In this document: one piece after another, positions 8,680 to 17,112 of the stretch | Layout of the letters: every line of letters starts with the position of its first letter | How positions within the stretch are numbered: position 1 is the stretch's first letter | NCBI GenBank assembly: GCA_016209885.1 | Contig: JACQVF010000006.1 | Location: forward strand, 60,523-124,522 | Length of the DNA: 64,000 nucleotides | Direction: 5' to 3' | Origin: Gemmatimonadota bacterium | Lineage (GTDB): Bacteria > Gemmatimonadota > Gemmatimonadetes > Longimicrobiales > Gaopeijiaceae | Position numbers and translations under genes: made by a program | Notes under the pieces: model-generated | Told to the model about the DNA's origin: nothing | Databases searched by the model: none | Seen by the model: only the letters and a program-made list of their open reading frames with translations

Positions 8680-9153
8680 CTATCCCTTCTTCTCGACGAT
8701 ATAGATCGTGCCGTCGCGCACCGTGACGTCGAACCGGAGGAGCGGCGCGGGCGGCGGGCCCGAGACGACCTTCCCGTCGATATCGAAGCGGCCGTCGTGG
8801 CACGGGCACTGGAGGAGCTTCAGGTCACCATTCCAGTCCACCGTGCACCCCTCGTGCGTGCAGATCGGCAGGAACGCCCGCACCGCGCCCTCCACATTGA
8901 GGAGAAGGACCGGCCGGCCCTTGTAGGACGCCCGTTTCGCCGAGCCCGGGGCGAGGTCCTCCAGCTTGCCCATGGGTTCGCCCGGCTCCTGGGGCTTCTC
9001 CTGAGCGGGCAGCGCAGATCCCGGTGCCGGTGCGGCCACGGCGCCCTCCAGGGAGAGGGCGCCCAGGGCGCCGACGACAATCAGCTCGAGCGCACGCCGC
9101 CGTGAGGGTTCGCCCGAGAGTAACTCGCTCGGCTCGTCGTACTTCCCGTCCAT
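8680..9153 (-). CDS. Rieske [2Fe-2S] protein, cytochrome bc-type
   Basis: 157 residues. An N-terminal charged segment with SRRRALELIVVGALGAL resembles a Tat/anchor helix, as in ubiquinol-cytochrome c reductase iron-sulfur subunits. Cluster ligands are CTHEGC (Cys-X-His, about residues 98-103) and CPCHDGRFD (Cys-X2-His, about 115-123), including the two extra cysteines that form the disulfide of true bc-type Rieske proteins. A proline-rich ending (PPPAPLLRFDV) is usual. No cytochrome b gene is adjacent, so its redox partner is unknown. It precedes the amidohydrolase by 18 bases. Confidence 0.87.
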   Translation of the reverse strand: MDGKYDEPSELLSGEPSRRRALELIVVGALGALSLEGAVAAPAPGSALPAQEKPQEPGEPMGKLEDLAPGSAKRASYKGRPVLLLNVEGAVRAFLPICTHEGCTVDWNGDLKLLQCPCHDGRFDIDGKVVSGPPPAPLLRFDVTVRDGTIYIVEKKG

Positions 9154-9297
9154 GCGTTCGACTCCGGAGGCATCGCCAATCCTGCGAGGGGAAAGAATAG
9201 GGGGCAGCAGCTCGGCTCACAACGGCGGCCCGGATCGGGCGGACTGGGGGGTGGCCAGCGCAGCTCGCGCGATCCGGCTCAGCGGACCCGGGGCCGG

Positions 9298-9780
9298 TCA
9301 GGGCACGCGGATCGAGAGGAACGGCACGAGGATGTCCGCCGGGCCCGGCGGCGGGGGCTGCTGCGTGTCGCCGCCCGCCTTCCTACCGAACGCCTCGTAC
9401 ACGGCCACTGCGCCTACCGCGGCGAGCACGGCCGAGAAGCCGAAGGTCCGCGTGCGGTCCAGCGCCTTGCGCTCGACCTCCAAGATGTCGCGTTCCGCGA
9501 GATTGATCCGCTGGTTGAACGCCTCGAAGTGGAAGCCGATCTGACGGGTCGCCACGGGGACATCCAGAAACACCTCGCTCTGCTCTCGCCCGAGGAGCTC
9601 CCCCTCGACGACCCGGTTGTCGCTCCCGATCGCTTCGCGGAGCCAGTCCGCGGTCTCGGCCGAGACCCGCACCCGCACCCTCTCGCCGGGAGCTACGGAG
9701 TCCAGTTGCGCGGGCACGTAGCTGTAGCACGCGAGCAGGGGAGTCAGCAGCCCGGGGATCGTCCATCGCCTGAGACGCAT
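9298..9780 (-). CDS. Putative lipoprotein of unknown function
   Basis: 160 residues. The N terminus MRLRRWTIPGLLTPLLACYSY has a lipobox (LLAC), so the protein should be lipid-anchored. It has a beta-rich middle with LDSVAPGERVRVRVSAE, VVEGELLGRE and ISSUES typical of a small barrel, then one hydrophobic stretch TFGFSAVLAAVGAVAVYEAF (about residues 113-132) and a short Q/P tail. No enzyme motif was recognised. Similar short ACYSY-type lipoproteins are common in Gemmatimonadota, which is part of the taxonomic guess. Confidence 0.72.
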   Translation of the reverse strand: MRLRRWTIPGLLTPLLACYSYVPAQLDSVAPGERVRVRVSAETADWLREAIGSDNRVVEGELLGREQSEVFLDVPVATRQIGFHFEAFNQRINLAERDILEVERKALDRTRTFGFSAVLAAVGAVAVYEAFGRKAGGDTQQPPPPGPADILVPFLSIRVP

Positions 9781-9837
9781 GCGCTCGCTCCGTCATGTGC
9801 CGGCTTCCGTCCTCGAACCCAACCGCCGGCTCGAATG

Positions 9838-10413
9838 CTACAGCTCGCGTGGCAGCACCCGCCCGTGCGCCGTGCGGCTCGTCACATCGAGCCCTTCGAT
9901 CCGGAGCAGCGTGGCCTTGCGCGTCACGCCGCCGCCATAGCCGCCCAGCGCTCCGTCCGCGCGGACCACCCGGTGACAGGGAATCACAACGGGAATCGGG
10001 TTGCTCCCCACGGCCGCACCCACCGCGCGGGCCGCGTCGCCTTGGCCGATCGCCTCGGCGATGGCGCCGTAGGACGCCACCATCCCGTAGGGGATCGCCC
10101 GAAGCTGCGCGAGCACCCTCTCCTGAAACGGGGTGCGCCCCCGCAGGTCCAGGGCGACGCCGAAGCTCCGGAGCTCCCGCGCAAAATAGCGGTCGAGCTC
10201 GGAGAGCGCCGTGACCAGGTGCTCGTCCGCGTCCGCGGGATCATCCGCATGGCTCGCCGACAGCACCTCGGCCATCCGGCGTCCGCCCCCGCCGAAACGC
10301 CCATACGCGAGGCCGCGTCCGGTGGCCACGAGGGAGAAGCGCCCGATGGGCGTCCCGTCCACCTCTCCGAACGCCGCTCGGCCGTAGTCCCTGTGCTCGA
10401 CGGTCTTCACCAT
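9838..10413 (-). CDS. ogt: Methylated-DNA--protein-cysteine methyltransferase
   Basis: 191 residues from the ATG at 10413; an upstream in-frame start (10506) would only add basic, low-complexity sequence. The active site is VVIPCHRVVRADGALGGYGG, with PCHRV and the methyl-acceptor cysteine near residue 151. Upstream helix-turn-helix residues RTPFQERVLAQLRAIPYGMV match the family (the R-A-I-P-Y-G segment). It directly removes O6-alkyl groups from guanine in DNA by irreversible transfer to the cysteine. It stands alone, with a 221-base AT-richer gap on its 5' side. Confidence 0.95.
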   Translation of the reverse strand: MVKTVEHRDYGRAAFGEVDGTPIGRFSLVATGRGLAYGRFGGGGRRMAEVLSASHADDPADADEHLVTALSELDRYFARELRSFGVALDLRGRTPFQERVLAQLRAIPYGMVASYGAIAEAIGQGDAARAVGAAVGSNPIPVVIPCHRVVRADGALGGYGGGVTRKATLLRIEGLDVTSRTAHGRVLPREL

Positions 10414-10634
10414 AGTCTCTCGTCGCGCGGAGCCGCTCCCCCCGCCGCCGTGTTCCGCGCGCGTCGGGGACCACCGAATCTCGCGGCCAGAGCGCGCTGC
10501 CTTCAACGGAGATCACCTGGCCACGCCCGGTCCCGCAAGACGGCCAAAAAAATTCACAAACTGGACATACCCATGCCGGGGCATACCTGCCCAGCGCGCC
10601 TTTTTCTCGACGGTATGAGGTCGCTCGCTACTCT

Positions 10635-11036
10635 CTAGCTCCCCGAGCCCGACAGGTCCGCGACGGCCAGCCCCGGCACGCGGTCGAAATGCGCCCGGTT
10701 ACGAGTCAAAAGGGATGCGGCCCGGGATACGCAAACCCCGGCAATCAGGTAGTCCGCCATCCCGATCCGAGTACCCGCCGCATCCAGCTTCCTGCGAATC
10801 TCCGATGCCGCTCGCCCGGCCTCCTTGTCGAAGGGCAGAATCGCCAGGGGCGCCAGAAGCCTCTCCACCTTCTCCCGCGCCGCACCAGAGCGTGCACCGC
10901 TCAGCAGCTCGAACACGGTCACCGCCGTCGTCGCCAGCGAGCCAGCTTCGAGCTCGGCCTCGACGCGCGTCGCGGCCGGGTCCCGGCCACGCAAAGCGTC
11001 GATCAGGACATCCGAATCCGCGACGATCAACGCCAC
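10635..11036 (-). CDS. vapC: PIN-domain toxin, VapC family
   Basis: 133 residues from a GTG at 11036, overlapping the antitoxin stop by ten bases. The acidic PIN residues are visible: D in IVADSDVLIDAL, E in TVFELLSGA, and the D of GMADYLIAGVCVSR, plus the late LLTRNRAHFDRVPGL. This is the expected Mg-dependent RNase quartet. Such toxins cleave tRNA or rRNA and are held inactive by the partner. The overlap implies translational coupling to the antitoxin. Confidence 0.88.
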   Translation of the reverse strand: MALIVADSDVLIDALRGRDPAATRVEAELEAGSLATTAVTVFELLSGARSGAAREKVERLLAPLAILPFDKEAGRAASEIRRKLDAAGTRIGMADYLIAGVCVSRAASLLTRNRAHFDRVPGLAVADLSGSGS

Positions 11037-11266
11037 CTCGCACGCAGCGCGCGCACCGACGCCTCCAGAGCCTCCGCCTCCGCGTCATCCAGCGTGCCCA
11101 GAACCAAGATCGCCTCCCGCGCCAGCTCCGCCCGCCGCTCCTCTGCTTCGAGGTAGCGAGCCACCGCCTCCTCCACCAGCCGAGAGAACCCCTTCTCGCC
11201 GCGTCGAGCGGCCAGCTCGAGAAGCTTGGCCCGGTACTCGTCCGGGATCTCGACGGTCGTTCGCAT
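11027..11266 (-). CDS. vapB: Ribbon-helix-helix antitoxin, VapB-like
   Basis: 79 residues from the ATG at 11266 (MRTTVEIPDEYRAKLLELA). TTVEIP is the beta strand and the following helices are those of a ribbon-helix-helix DNA-binding domain; the C-terminal half (AILVLGTLDDAEAEALEASV) should wrap the toxin. There is no ribosome binding site before the ATG, and promoter elements end six bases upstream, so the mRNA is probably leaderless. It likely represses its own promoter through the palindrome at 11283-11292. Confidence 0.8.
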   Translation of the reverse strand: MRTTVEIPDEYRAKLLELAARRGEKGFSRLVEEAVARYLEAEERRAELAREAILVLGTLDDAEAEALEASVRALRARWR

Positions 11267-11272
11267 ACGGGG

Positions 11273-11301
11273 AGGGTAACGAACATGCATGTGCATGTCA
11301 A
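11273..11301 (-). promoter_or_regulatory. vapBC promoter with embedded palindromic operator
   Basis: On the minus strand TTGACA (11301-11296) is followed after exactly 17 bases by TACCCT (11278-11273), then six bases to the vapB ATG. Transcription would therefore begin at or next to the start codon. The spacer holds the perfect palindrome ACATGCATGT (11283-11292), followed by another GCATGT half site. This is a natural position for autorepression by the antitoxin. Confidence 0.6.
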
Positions 11302-11510
11302 TAACCCGACGACGCTTCGCACGTCGCTCAGCATGGCGATCCGCGCCCGGCGGGCGCGGCGTGTCCGTGCCGGCGGTTGTTTCCCGATTTTTCGGTGTGA
11401 ATGCGGCGTGTTTCGTTCACTTCGTGATCACGTTCGCGCTGGCGATCAACTGGCAGCTGCTCGTTCGCCGTGCGTGCAGCGTGTGTTGTTCAGCCGGAAG
11501 CAGGCGGTGC

Positions 11511-11556
11511 GGGCCGTAGCGGGCCGTAGCCGTCCGTAGCGGGCCGTAGCCGTCCG
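11511..11556. repeat. 10-bp tandem repeat upstream of propeller gene
   Basis: Units run GGGCCGTAGC, GGGCCGTAGC, CGTCCGTAGC, GGGCCGTAGC, CGTCCG, giving a 10-bp period over about 46 bases. It lies in the 332-base gap between vapB and the gene at 11629. The rest of that gap (11302-11510) shows no feature that I recognise. Confidence 0.7.
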
Positions 11557-11562
11557 CGCCCC

Positions 11563-11590
11563 TTGACGGGGCTTCACGGGGCAGTAAGCT
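11563..11590 (+). promoter_or_regulatory. Candidate promoter for the VPS10/BNR gene
   Basis: TTGACG at 11563-11568 and TAAGCT at 11585-11590 with a 16-base spacer, 38 bases before the GTG start at 11629. The -35 is good and the -10 is weak. Confidence 0.4.
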
Positions 11591-11628
11591 GACGGAGAAT
11601 CGTTGGAGCCCGTGCAAGCGAGGACCCC

Positions 11629-14600
11629 GTGAGCCCATATGATCCCGTTGATCCCGTCCTCCCGTCGCCCTGTGTCCCGCGTCCGCTTCGCCGCGCCGCG
11701 CGTGACGGTTTCCGTAGCGCGAAGCTGGTCGTTAGGCGCACGGGGCCCCTCCTTCTGTTCGCCTGGGCGCTTTTCCTCCTCGTCGGGCCGCTCCGTGCGC
11801 AGGGCGCCCGGGGCGGGGAGCGCGCGGCTCAGGCGGGTGCGCGAGGCGGCGCCCAAGCCGTCCTCGATTCCTCCTCCTTTGCGGCGCTGGAGTGGCGCTT
11901 CATCGGTCCGGCGGTAATGGGCGGGCGGATCGCAGACTTCGCCGTGGTGGAGTCGGATCCGCGGGTGTTCTACGTGGGCACGGCCACAGGCGGTGTATGG
12001 AAGACCACGAGCCACGGCGCCAGCTTCGAGCCCCTCTTCGATGACCAGCCCACGTCCACCATCGGCGACGTGACGGTGGCGCCGTCGAACCCGAACAGCG
12101 TCTGGGTTGGCACCGGCGAGCCGCAGAACCGCCAGTCGTCGCCGTACGGCTATGGCCTGTTCCGGTCGCTGGACGCCGGCCGCACGTGGGAGCACAGGGG
12201 GCTTGAGGAGACGCGGCACATCGCCCGGATCGTCATCCACCCTGCGGATCCCGAGATCGTCTATGTGGCAGCGGTCGGCCACCTCTGGGGCCCAAACCCC
12301 GAGCGCGGCGTCTTCCGCACGAGGGACGGCGGCAGCACCTGGCAGAACGTCCTCTCCATCGACGAGAACACCGGCGTCATCGACCTGGCGATGGATCCGG
12401 ACGACCCGCGCACCCTCTTCGCGGCGGCCTACGAGCGGCGCCGCACCTCGTTCGGCTTCAACGGCGGTGGGCCCGGGAGCGGCATCTACAGGACGCTGGA
12501 TGGCGGTGTCACGTGGATGCGCCTGACAAAGGGGCTGCCCCAGGGGCCGCTGGGGCGCATCGGCCTCGATGTCCACCGCCGCGACGGAGACCTGGTGTAT
12601 GCGATCGTCGAGGCCGAGGCCGGCAAGAGCCAGGGCGTTTACCGCTCCACGGACCGGGGCGAAACCTGGGAGCATTTGAGCGACGAGAATCCTCGGCCCA
12701 TGTACTACAGCCAGATCCGCATCGACCCCAACGACCCGAAGCGGATCTACATGCTGGGCGCTTCCTTCTATGTCTCCGACGACGGCGGCCGCACCTTCCG
12801 CGAGCGGCGGTGGCGGGGCGTCCATGGGGACCATCATGCGCTCTGGATCGACCCGAACGACTCGAACCATGTGATCATGGGCAGCGACGGCGGCGTCTAC
12901 GCGTCCTTCGACCGGACCGAGAGCTGGCGCATGTACGATAACATGGCGCTCGGACAGTTCTACGAGATCGGCCTCGACATGCGCGACCCGTACTACGTCT
13001 GCGGCGGCCTCCAGGACAACGGCTCGTGGTGCGGCCCGAGCCGCACGCACTCGAGCCAAGGCATCCTGAACAGGCAGTGGTACCGGGTCGGCGGCGGCGA
13101 CGGGTTCTACGCGCGCATCGATCCCCGGGAGCCTACAATCATCTTCAGCGAGTCGCAGAACGGCAACCTGCTGCGCGTGGATCTGAACACGTTCGAGTCG
13201 GCGCGCATCCGCCCGGTGGGGCGGCCGGCCCAGGGGGAGGACGACGAGCCGCTCCTCCGCTGGAACTGGAACACGCCGCTGGTCCTCTCGGCCCATGATC
13301 CGAGGACGATCTACTACGGCGCGAACATCCTCTTCCGCTCCCGCGACCGCGGCCACTCGTGGGAGGCGGTGAGCCCGGACCTCACGAAGCGGATCGACCG
13401 GGACACGCTTGCGATCATGGGGGTGAAGGGCGCGGACATCAGGCTCTCCCGGAACGACGGTATCTCGTCCTACGGCAATATCACGACCATTGGCGAGTCG
13501 CCGCTCAACTCGGACGTGCTCTACGTGGGGACCGATGACGGCAATCTGCAGGTGACCCGGGACGGTGGCCGCACATGGGCGAACGTGGTGGGGAACGTGC
13601 GCGGCGTCCCCGAACTCACCTACGTGAGCCGTGTACTCCCCTCCGCCCACGCCGAGGCGCGGGTCTACGCCACTTTCGACGGCCACGACCGGGACGACTA
13701 CCGGCCCTACGTCTTGGTGAGCGAGGACTACGGGCGGACGTGGCGGCCCACCGTGGCCGGGCTGCCGGAGTGGTCCGTGAACGTGATCGCCGAGCATCCG
13801 AAGAACGCAGACCTCCTGTTCGTGGGCAACGAGATCGGCGTGTACTTCTCCATCGACCGCGGGCAGGGGTGGACTCGCCTCAAGAACAACCTGCCCACGG
13901 CGCCGGTGGACGACATCAAGGTCCACCCCCGGGAGAACGACCTGGTCATCGGCACCCACGGGCGGAGCATCTGGATTCTGGATGACATCACGCCGCTCGA
14001 GCAGCTCACGCCCGCGGTGCTGGCATCAGCGTCCCACATTTTCCCGGTGCGGCCGCCCTTGGCCGCGAACCGCGCGGCGCCCGAGGCGCTTCCCGCTGGC
14101 GCGTTCGCCGCGCCGAACCCGCCCGATGGAGCCATGATCCGCTACTACCTCGGCTCGGGGGCTGCGGTGGCGGCCGGCGAAGACGATGGGCGGCAAGATA
14201 GAAAGCGCGGCCGGGCGAAGCCGAAGGTGAAGCTGAGCATCCTGGACACGGGGGGCACGGTGGTGCGGGAGCTCGAAGGCCCGGGCACACCCGGAATGCA
14301 CCAGGTCGTGTGGGACCTGCGCCTGGCGTCGCCCGTGGAGGAAGAGGGAGGAGAAGAGGGGGGGGTCGGCTTCTTCGGGCGTCCCCGAGGTCCGCGAATC
14401 CTTCCCGGCAGCTTCACGGTGCGGCTGGAGGCCGGGAGCGAAACCCGTACCACGGAGCTGGTTGTGAAGGGCGATCCGCGGGTGACCATCGCTCGGGCTG
14501 ACCTGGACGCGCGGCAGCGCTCGCTCATCACGCTCTACGGACTGGCGAAGCCGATCCAGCAGGCGGTCGAGATGCTGCAGCGCGCGAGCGGGCAGCTCTC

Positions 14601-14943
14601 GGAGGTCCAGCGGCTGCTGGACGGACGCCCGGATTCGCCCGGCGCGTTGAAGCAGGAGGTGGAGCGCCTGAAGAAGGAGGCTGAGCGGCTGGGCCAGCGG
14701 GCCAGCCGCGGCCGCCAGCAGGCGCTCACCCTCTTCTCCGCCATCGAGGGGTGCACCTGCCGCCCCACGACGGACCAGGAGTGGCAGATCGAGCGAACCT
14801 GGACGCGTGCGCTCGAGCTCATCGGCCAGGTGAATACGCTGATCACGGACGGGATACCCGCGCTCAACCGCCGACTAGACGAGCTCGGCGTCCGGCCGGA
14901 GCCGGGGAAGGCCATCGAGCTCCCGAAGCGGCCGGTAGGGTGA
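11629..14943 (+). CDS. Secreted VPS10/BNR-repeat beta-propeller protein
   Basis: 1104 residues from a GTG with AGGA six bases upstream. A long N-terminal stretch leads to the signal helix GPLLLFAWALFLLVGPLRAQ (about residues 39-58). From about 80 to 800 it is a chain of sortilin/BNR Asp-box repeats: VWKTTSHGASFEPLF, LFRSLDAGRTWEHRG, VFRTRDGGSTWQNV, IYRTLDGGVTWMRL, VYRSTDRGETWEHL, LQVTRDGGRTWANV and others, forming one or two propellers. Near residue 865 a FlgD-like segment follows (LSILDTGGTVVRELEGPGTPG ending in VVWDLR). The last 200 residues form a helical, probably coiled-coil region (VERLKKEAERLGQRA). Proteins of this kind are abundant in Gemmatimonadota and Acidobacteria and are often labelled glycosyl hydrolase, but catalytic residues are not evident; a binding or surface role is as likely. 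Confidence 0.85.
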   Translation: MSPYDPVDPVLPSPCVPRPLRRAARDGFRSAKLVVRRTGPLLLFAWALFLLVGPLRAQGARGGERAAQAGARGGAQAVLDSSSFAALEWRFIGPAVMGGRIADFAVVESDPRVFYVGTATGGVWKTTSHGASFEPLFDDQPTSTIGDVTVAPSNPNSVWVGTGEPQNRQSSPYGYGLFRSLDAGRTWEHRGLEETRHIARIVIHPADPEIVYVAAVGHLWGPNPERGVFRTRDGGSTWQNVLSIDENTGVIDLAMDPDDPRTLFAAAYERRRTSFGFNGGGPGSGIYRTLDGGVTWMRLTKGLPQGPLGRIGLDVHRRDGDLVYAIVEAEAGKSQGVYRSTDRGETWEHLSDENPRPMYYSQIRIDPNDPKRIYMLGASFYVSDDGGRTFRERRWRGVHGDHHALWIDPNDSNHVIMGSDGGVYASFDRTESWRMYDNMALGQFYEIGLDMRDPYYVCGGLQDNGSWCGPSRTHSSQGILNRQWYRVGGGDGFYARIDPREPTIIFSESQNGNLLRVDLNTFESARIRPVGRPAQGEDDEPLLRWNWNTPLVLSAHDPRTIYYGANILFRSRDRGHSWEAVSPDLTKRIDRDTLAIMGVKGADIRLSRNDGISSYGNITTIGESPLNSDVLYVGTDDGNLQVTRDGGRTWANVVGNVRGVPELTYVSRVLPSAHAEARVYATFDGHDRDDYRPYVLVSEDYGRTWRPTVAGLPEWSVNVIAEHPKNADLLFVGNEIGVYFSIDRGQGWTRLKNNLPTAPVDDIKVHPRENDLVIGTHGRSIWILDDITPLEQLTPAVLASASHIFPVRPPLAANRAAPEALPAGAFAAPNPPDGAMIRYYLGSGAAVAAGEDDGRQDRKRGRAKPKVKLSILDTGGTVVRELEGPGTPGMHQVVWDLRLASPVEEEGGEEGGVGFFGRPRGPRILPGSFTVRLEAGSETRTTELVVKGDPRVTIARADLDARQRSLITLYGLAKPIQQAVEMLQRASGQLSEVQRLLDGRPDSPGALKQEVERLKKEAERLGQRASRGRQQALTLFSAIEGCTCRPTTDQEWQIERTWTRALELIGQVNTLITDGIPALNRRLDELGVRPEPGKAIELPKRPVG

Positions 14944-14962
14944 GCCGCTGAGCGCGTCCGCA

Positions 14963-15046
14963 GCCGCTGGAAGTGGCATGCCAGCGGCACGCGATGCATC
15001 ACGCCGCTAGCGGAGGCGCATCACGCCGCTGGCGGCACCAGCGGCT
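14963..15046. repeat. Intergenic hairpins and short direct repeat
   Basis: GCCGCTGG (14963-14970) pairs perfectly with CCAGCGGC (14981-14988). An 18-bp direct repeat starting GCATCACGCCGCT occurs at 14996-15013 and 15018-15035 with one mismatch. The second copy can pair with CCAGCGGC at 15038-15045. The region lies between convergent genes and may act as a GC-rich bidirectional terminator, although no T-run follows. Confidence 0.45.
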
Positions 15047-15100
15047 CTCGGTCTCGGGCTCCTCAGCGGGCCGGGCAGCCGGTCCGCCGAGGGACCTCAC

Positions 15101-15829
15101 CTACGCCTCCGGTGCCTGTCCCGCCACAACCAGCGCGAGCGGGGCCTCGGTCGGACTTCCGCCCTCCGGCTGAAGGGTGACTCGCAGGTGCAGGATCCAG
15201 AGACCCTCCTCCTCCCAGTGACCCATTGCGGGGAAGGACGCCGGCTCACCCTCGGGTGAGGGCAGGCTCCACACGGACGGGTGGGTGGTGCCCGTCGCCC
15301 TGCGGCTGAGGGCGACCAGCGCGTCGAAGGAGAGGGGCTCCGGCTCGGCGTCCTCCGCCGCCGGGACGAGGAGCAGGAAGTCGCGCTGCGGCGAGACGCC
15401 CATATGGTTACCGTCCACCGGGTGGAGCAGGTAGCGCAGCGTGTACGTCCCTGCCTTAACGGTCAGGCCCCGATAGTCCTTCGCTTCCGCAGCGAAGCGA
15501 ACCACTCCCACGAGCGAGCCTTCGATGAGCAGCGGGTAGGCGATCCCCAGCGCCTGCGCCGCCTGCGCTTTCGCGGGAACCTGCTTCCGCAGCCAGATCT
15601 CGCAGAGAGCGCCTTCCGGCCCCAGCACGCGGACTGCGCTCTCGGAGAGCAACGCTCGCGCCGCGGCCGCAACCACGTCGGGCGGCCTGCCGGTGAACGC
15701 CTCCGCGCGGTACGTCTGTGCAGCGAGCGGGGCGGCGCAGAGGAGGGAAAGGGCGTACGCCGCGACGAAAGCGCGTGCCGCCGTGCGTACGGGCGTAGCA
15801 TTCTCGGAACTGCGGTTCAGCGTATTCAT
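15101..15829 (-). CDS. Secreted protein of unknown function
   Basis: 242 residues from the ATG at 15829 (MNTLNRSSENATPV). The signal peptide is FVAAYALSLLCAAPLAAQ. The mature protein contains AKDYRGLTVKAGTYTLRYLLHPVDGNHMG, an all-beta segment similar in style to secreted domains of the DUF2911 type, and ends in a strand-rich tail (WILHLRVTLQPEGG). No catalytic motif is apparent. It converges on the propeller gene and has no close neighbour, so context gives no clue. Confidence 0.7.
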   Translation of the reverse strand: MNTLNRSSENATPVRTAARAFVAAYALSLLCAAPLAAQTYRAEAFTGRPPDVVAAAARALLSESAVRVLGPEGALCEIWLRKQVPAKAQAAQALGIAYPLLIEGSLVGVVRFAAEAKDYRGLTVKAGTYTLRYLLHPVDGNHMGVSPQRDFLLLVPAAEDAEPEPLSFDALVALSRRATGTTHPSVWSLPSPEGEPASFPAMGHWEEEGLWILHLRVTLQPEGGSPTEAPLALVVAGQAPEA

Positions 15830-16192
15830 GGTCGCTTCAAGATTCCGCTGTGGTGTCTCGGTGTCCTCTCCGCGGGCAACCCGTGAGCACCGGGTGCACC
15901 CGGGCACCGCCCGATAAGGGGAGGCCCGAGCCCCGGCGGCCGCGCGCCGGGTCTGGACGCTCTTCCGGCAGGACTCCTCGGAACCGCTGCGCCGGGAATC
16001 GCGCCGGCCCCGAGAAACGAAGGGTCACGCCTGCGGCGTGCAAGGGGTCACGACCCGAATCTTCGTCTGTTGGGCTCCCCGGGCGGCCCGGGCATCAGGA
16101 ATAGCGACTCTGGAGGGCGCTTCGCGATTCGGCCTGCGGGGTGCGGGGCGGGCAGGCCGGCAAAGTCGCCGGCCTGCCCGGGGGTGTTCGCG
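15830..16192. other. Intergenic region with a strong hairpin
   Basis: 363 bases without a convincing gene. At 16149-16180 there is a perfect 13-bp stem, CGGGCAGGCCGGC / GCCGGCCTGCCCG, with a 6-nt loop. It begins 13 bases after the stop of the leftward gene ending at 16193 and probably terminates it, although no T-run follows. Nothing else was seen. Confidence 0.5.
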
Positions 16193-16879
16193 CTACTCGG
16201 CTCGAAGCGCCGAGACCGCGAACGTACCGACGAAAGAGCCGCGACGGCTGGACTCCCGCCACGTGGCTCCGAGGTGCTGACCCTGGTAGGCACCCTCGAC
16301 CGTCATCGCCGCCATGGCGTGGTCGAGGTTCGCAGCCAGCGGCTGGTAGAACACCTCCTCGTTGAAGCAGAAGTGGTCCTTGTCGTTGAACGGGCGGGTC
16401 GACAGGGTGGCCAGGTTGCCGGCCGCCACCGTGACGAACCCGTGCGCCCCGTGCTCGAAGACGATGGGGGACGACTCGACCGCCATCACGTCGGACAGCA
16501 GATCGGGAGCCTGGGAGCTCGCGAACCCGACGAGCGCCGCGCGCTCAGCCGGCGTGGCACGCGCGTCCACGATGATCACCGCCTTCGCCGGCTGCGGATC
16601 CGCGTACGGATCGCCCAGCGTCGCGCTCGCCCGCACGACCGCGATGACCGACAGGCCGTCGATCGCGATCCCGCTCCACGACCCCTGGCGAACTCGCCAG
16701 GCGAGCACCGCCTCATGGCCCGCGAGCCCGACCTCGGCGTTGGCGACACATGGCCCTGTGTAGACATCGGCGGTACGGAATTCCGCGTAGTCGCCCTGAA
16801 TCGTGACCCGCGCCGGTTCCTCCGCCAGCGCAGGAACCGCCAGCAACGCCAGCGCCGCGAGCGCGAGACCGATCCTCAT
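16193..16879 (-). CDS. Exported DUF1326-like protein
   Basis: 228 residues. The start at 16879 is fixed by GGGAGG eight bases upstream; longer versions read through arginine/tryptophan-rich nonsense. The signal peptide MRIGLALAALALLAVPALA is followed by RVTIQGDYAEFRTADVYTGP, then ANAEVGLAGHEAVLAWRV and DGLSVIAVVRASATLGDP, which match the DUF1326 family as I remember it. Two cysteines remain (TGPCVAN and DHFCFNEE). Function is unknown; family members often occur near copper or cytochrome genes, which are not seen here. Confidence 0.68.
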   Translation of the reverse strand: MRIGLALAALALLAVPALAEEPARVTIQGDYAEFRTADVYTGPCVANAEVGLAGHEAVLAWRVRQGSWSGIAIDGLSVIAVVRASATLGDPYADPQPAKAVIIVDARATPAERAALVGFASSQAPDLLSDVMAVESSPIVFEHGAHGFVTVAAGNLATLSTRPFNDKDHFCFNEEVFYQPLAANLDHAMAAMTVEGAYQGQHLGATWRESSRRGSFVGTFAVSALRAE

Positions 16880-16992
16880 CCTGCTACCTCCCGGCGAAAC
16901 GAGCCCTCTTCCCCAGCGACAGCGGTGAGAACTCCAAAACCTGGACCAAAACCTGGAACTAATAAAACTCCAACCGGCCCGTCGCGCAACCC

Positions 16993-17040
16993 GCAAGGTA
17001 AGCAAGGTACCGCAAGGCACTCAGCAAGGTACTGAAGGTA
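16993..17040. repeat. Short imperfect GCAAGGTA repeats
   Basis: Five imperfect copies of GCAAGGTA/C occur within 48 bases in the divergent region between the DUF1326-like gene and the peroxiredoxin. Just upstream AAAACCTGGA also occurs twice (about 16936-16960). They could be binding sites or simple slippage repeats. Confidence 0.45.
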
Positions 17041-17112
17041 CGCCGTCAGGCTGGCTGCCTGGGCTGCGAGACGCCGGGGTGCAGGTTAGGTTGCAGAGGC
17101 GAGGGATTGAAT

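Noticed and set aside
10536..10600. A7 tract and paired CATACC motifs between ogt and vapC as a terminator
   Set aside because: The stem that can be drawn is only five base pairs and is well separated from the T-run, so I do not call it.
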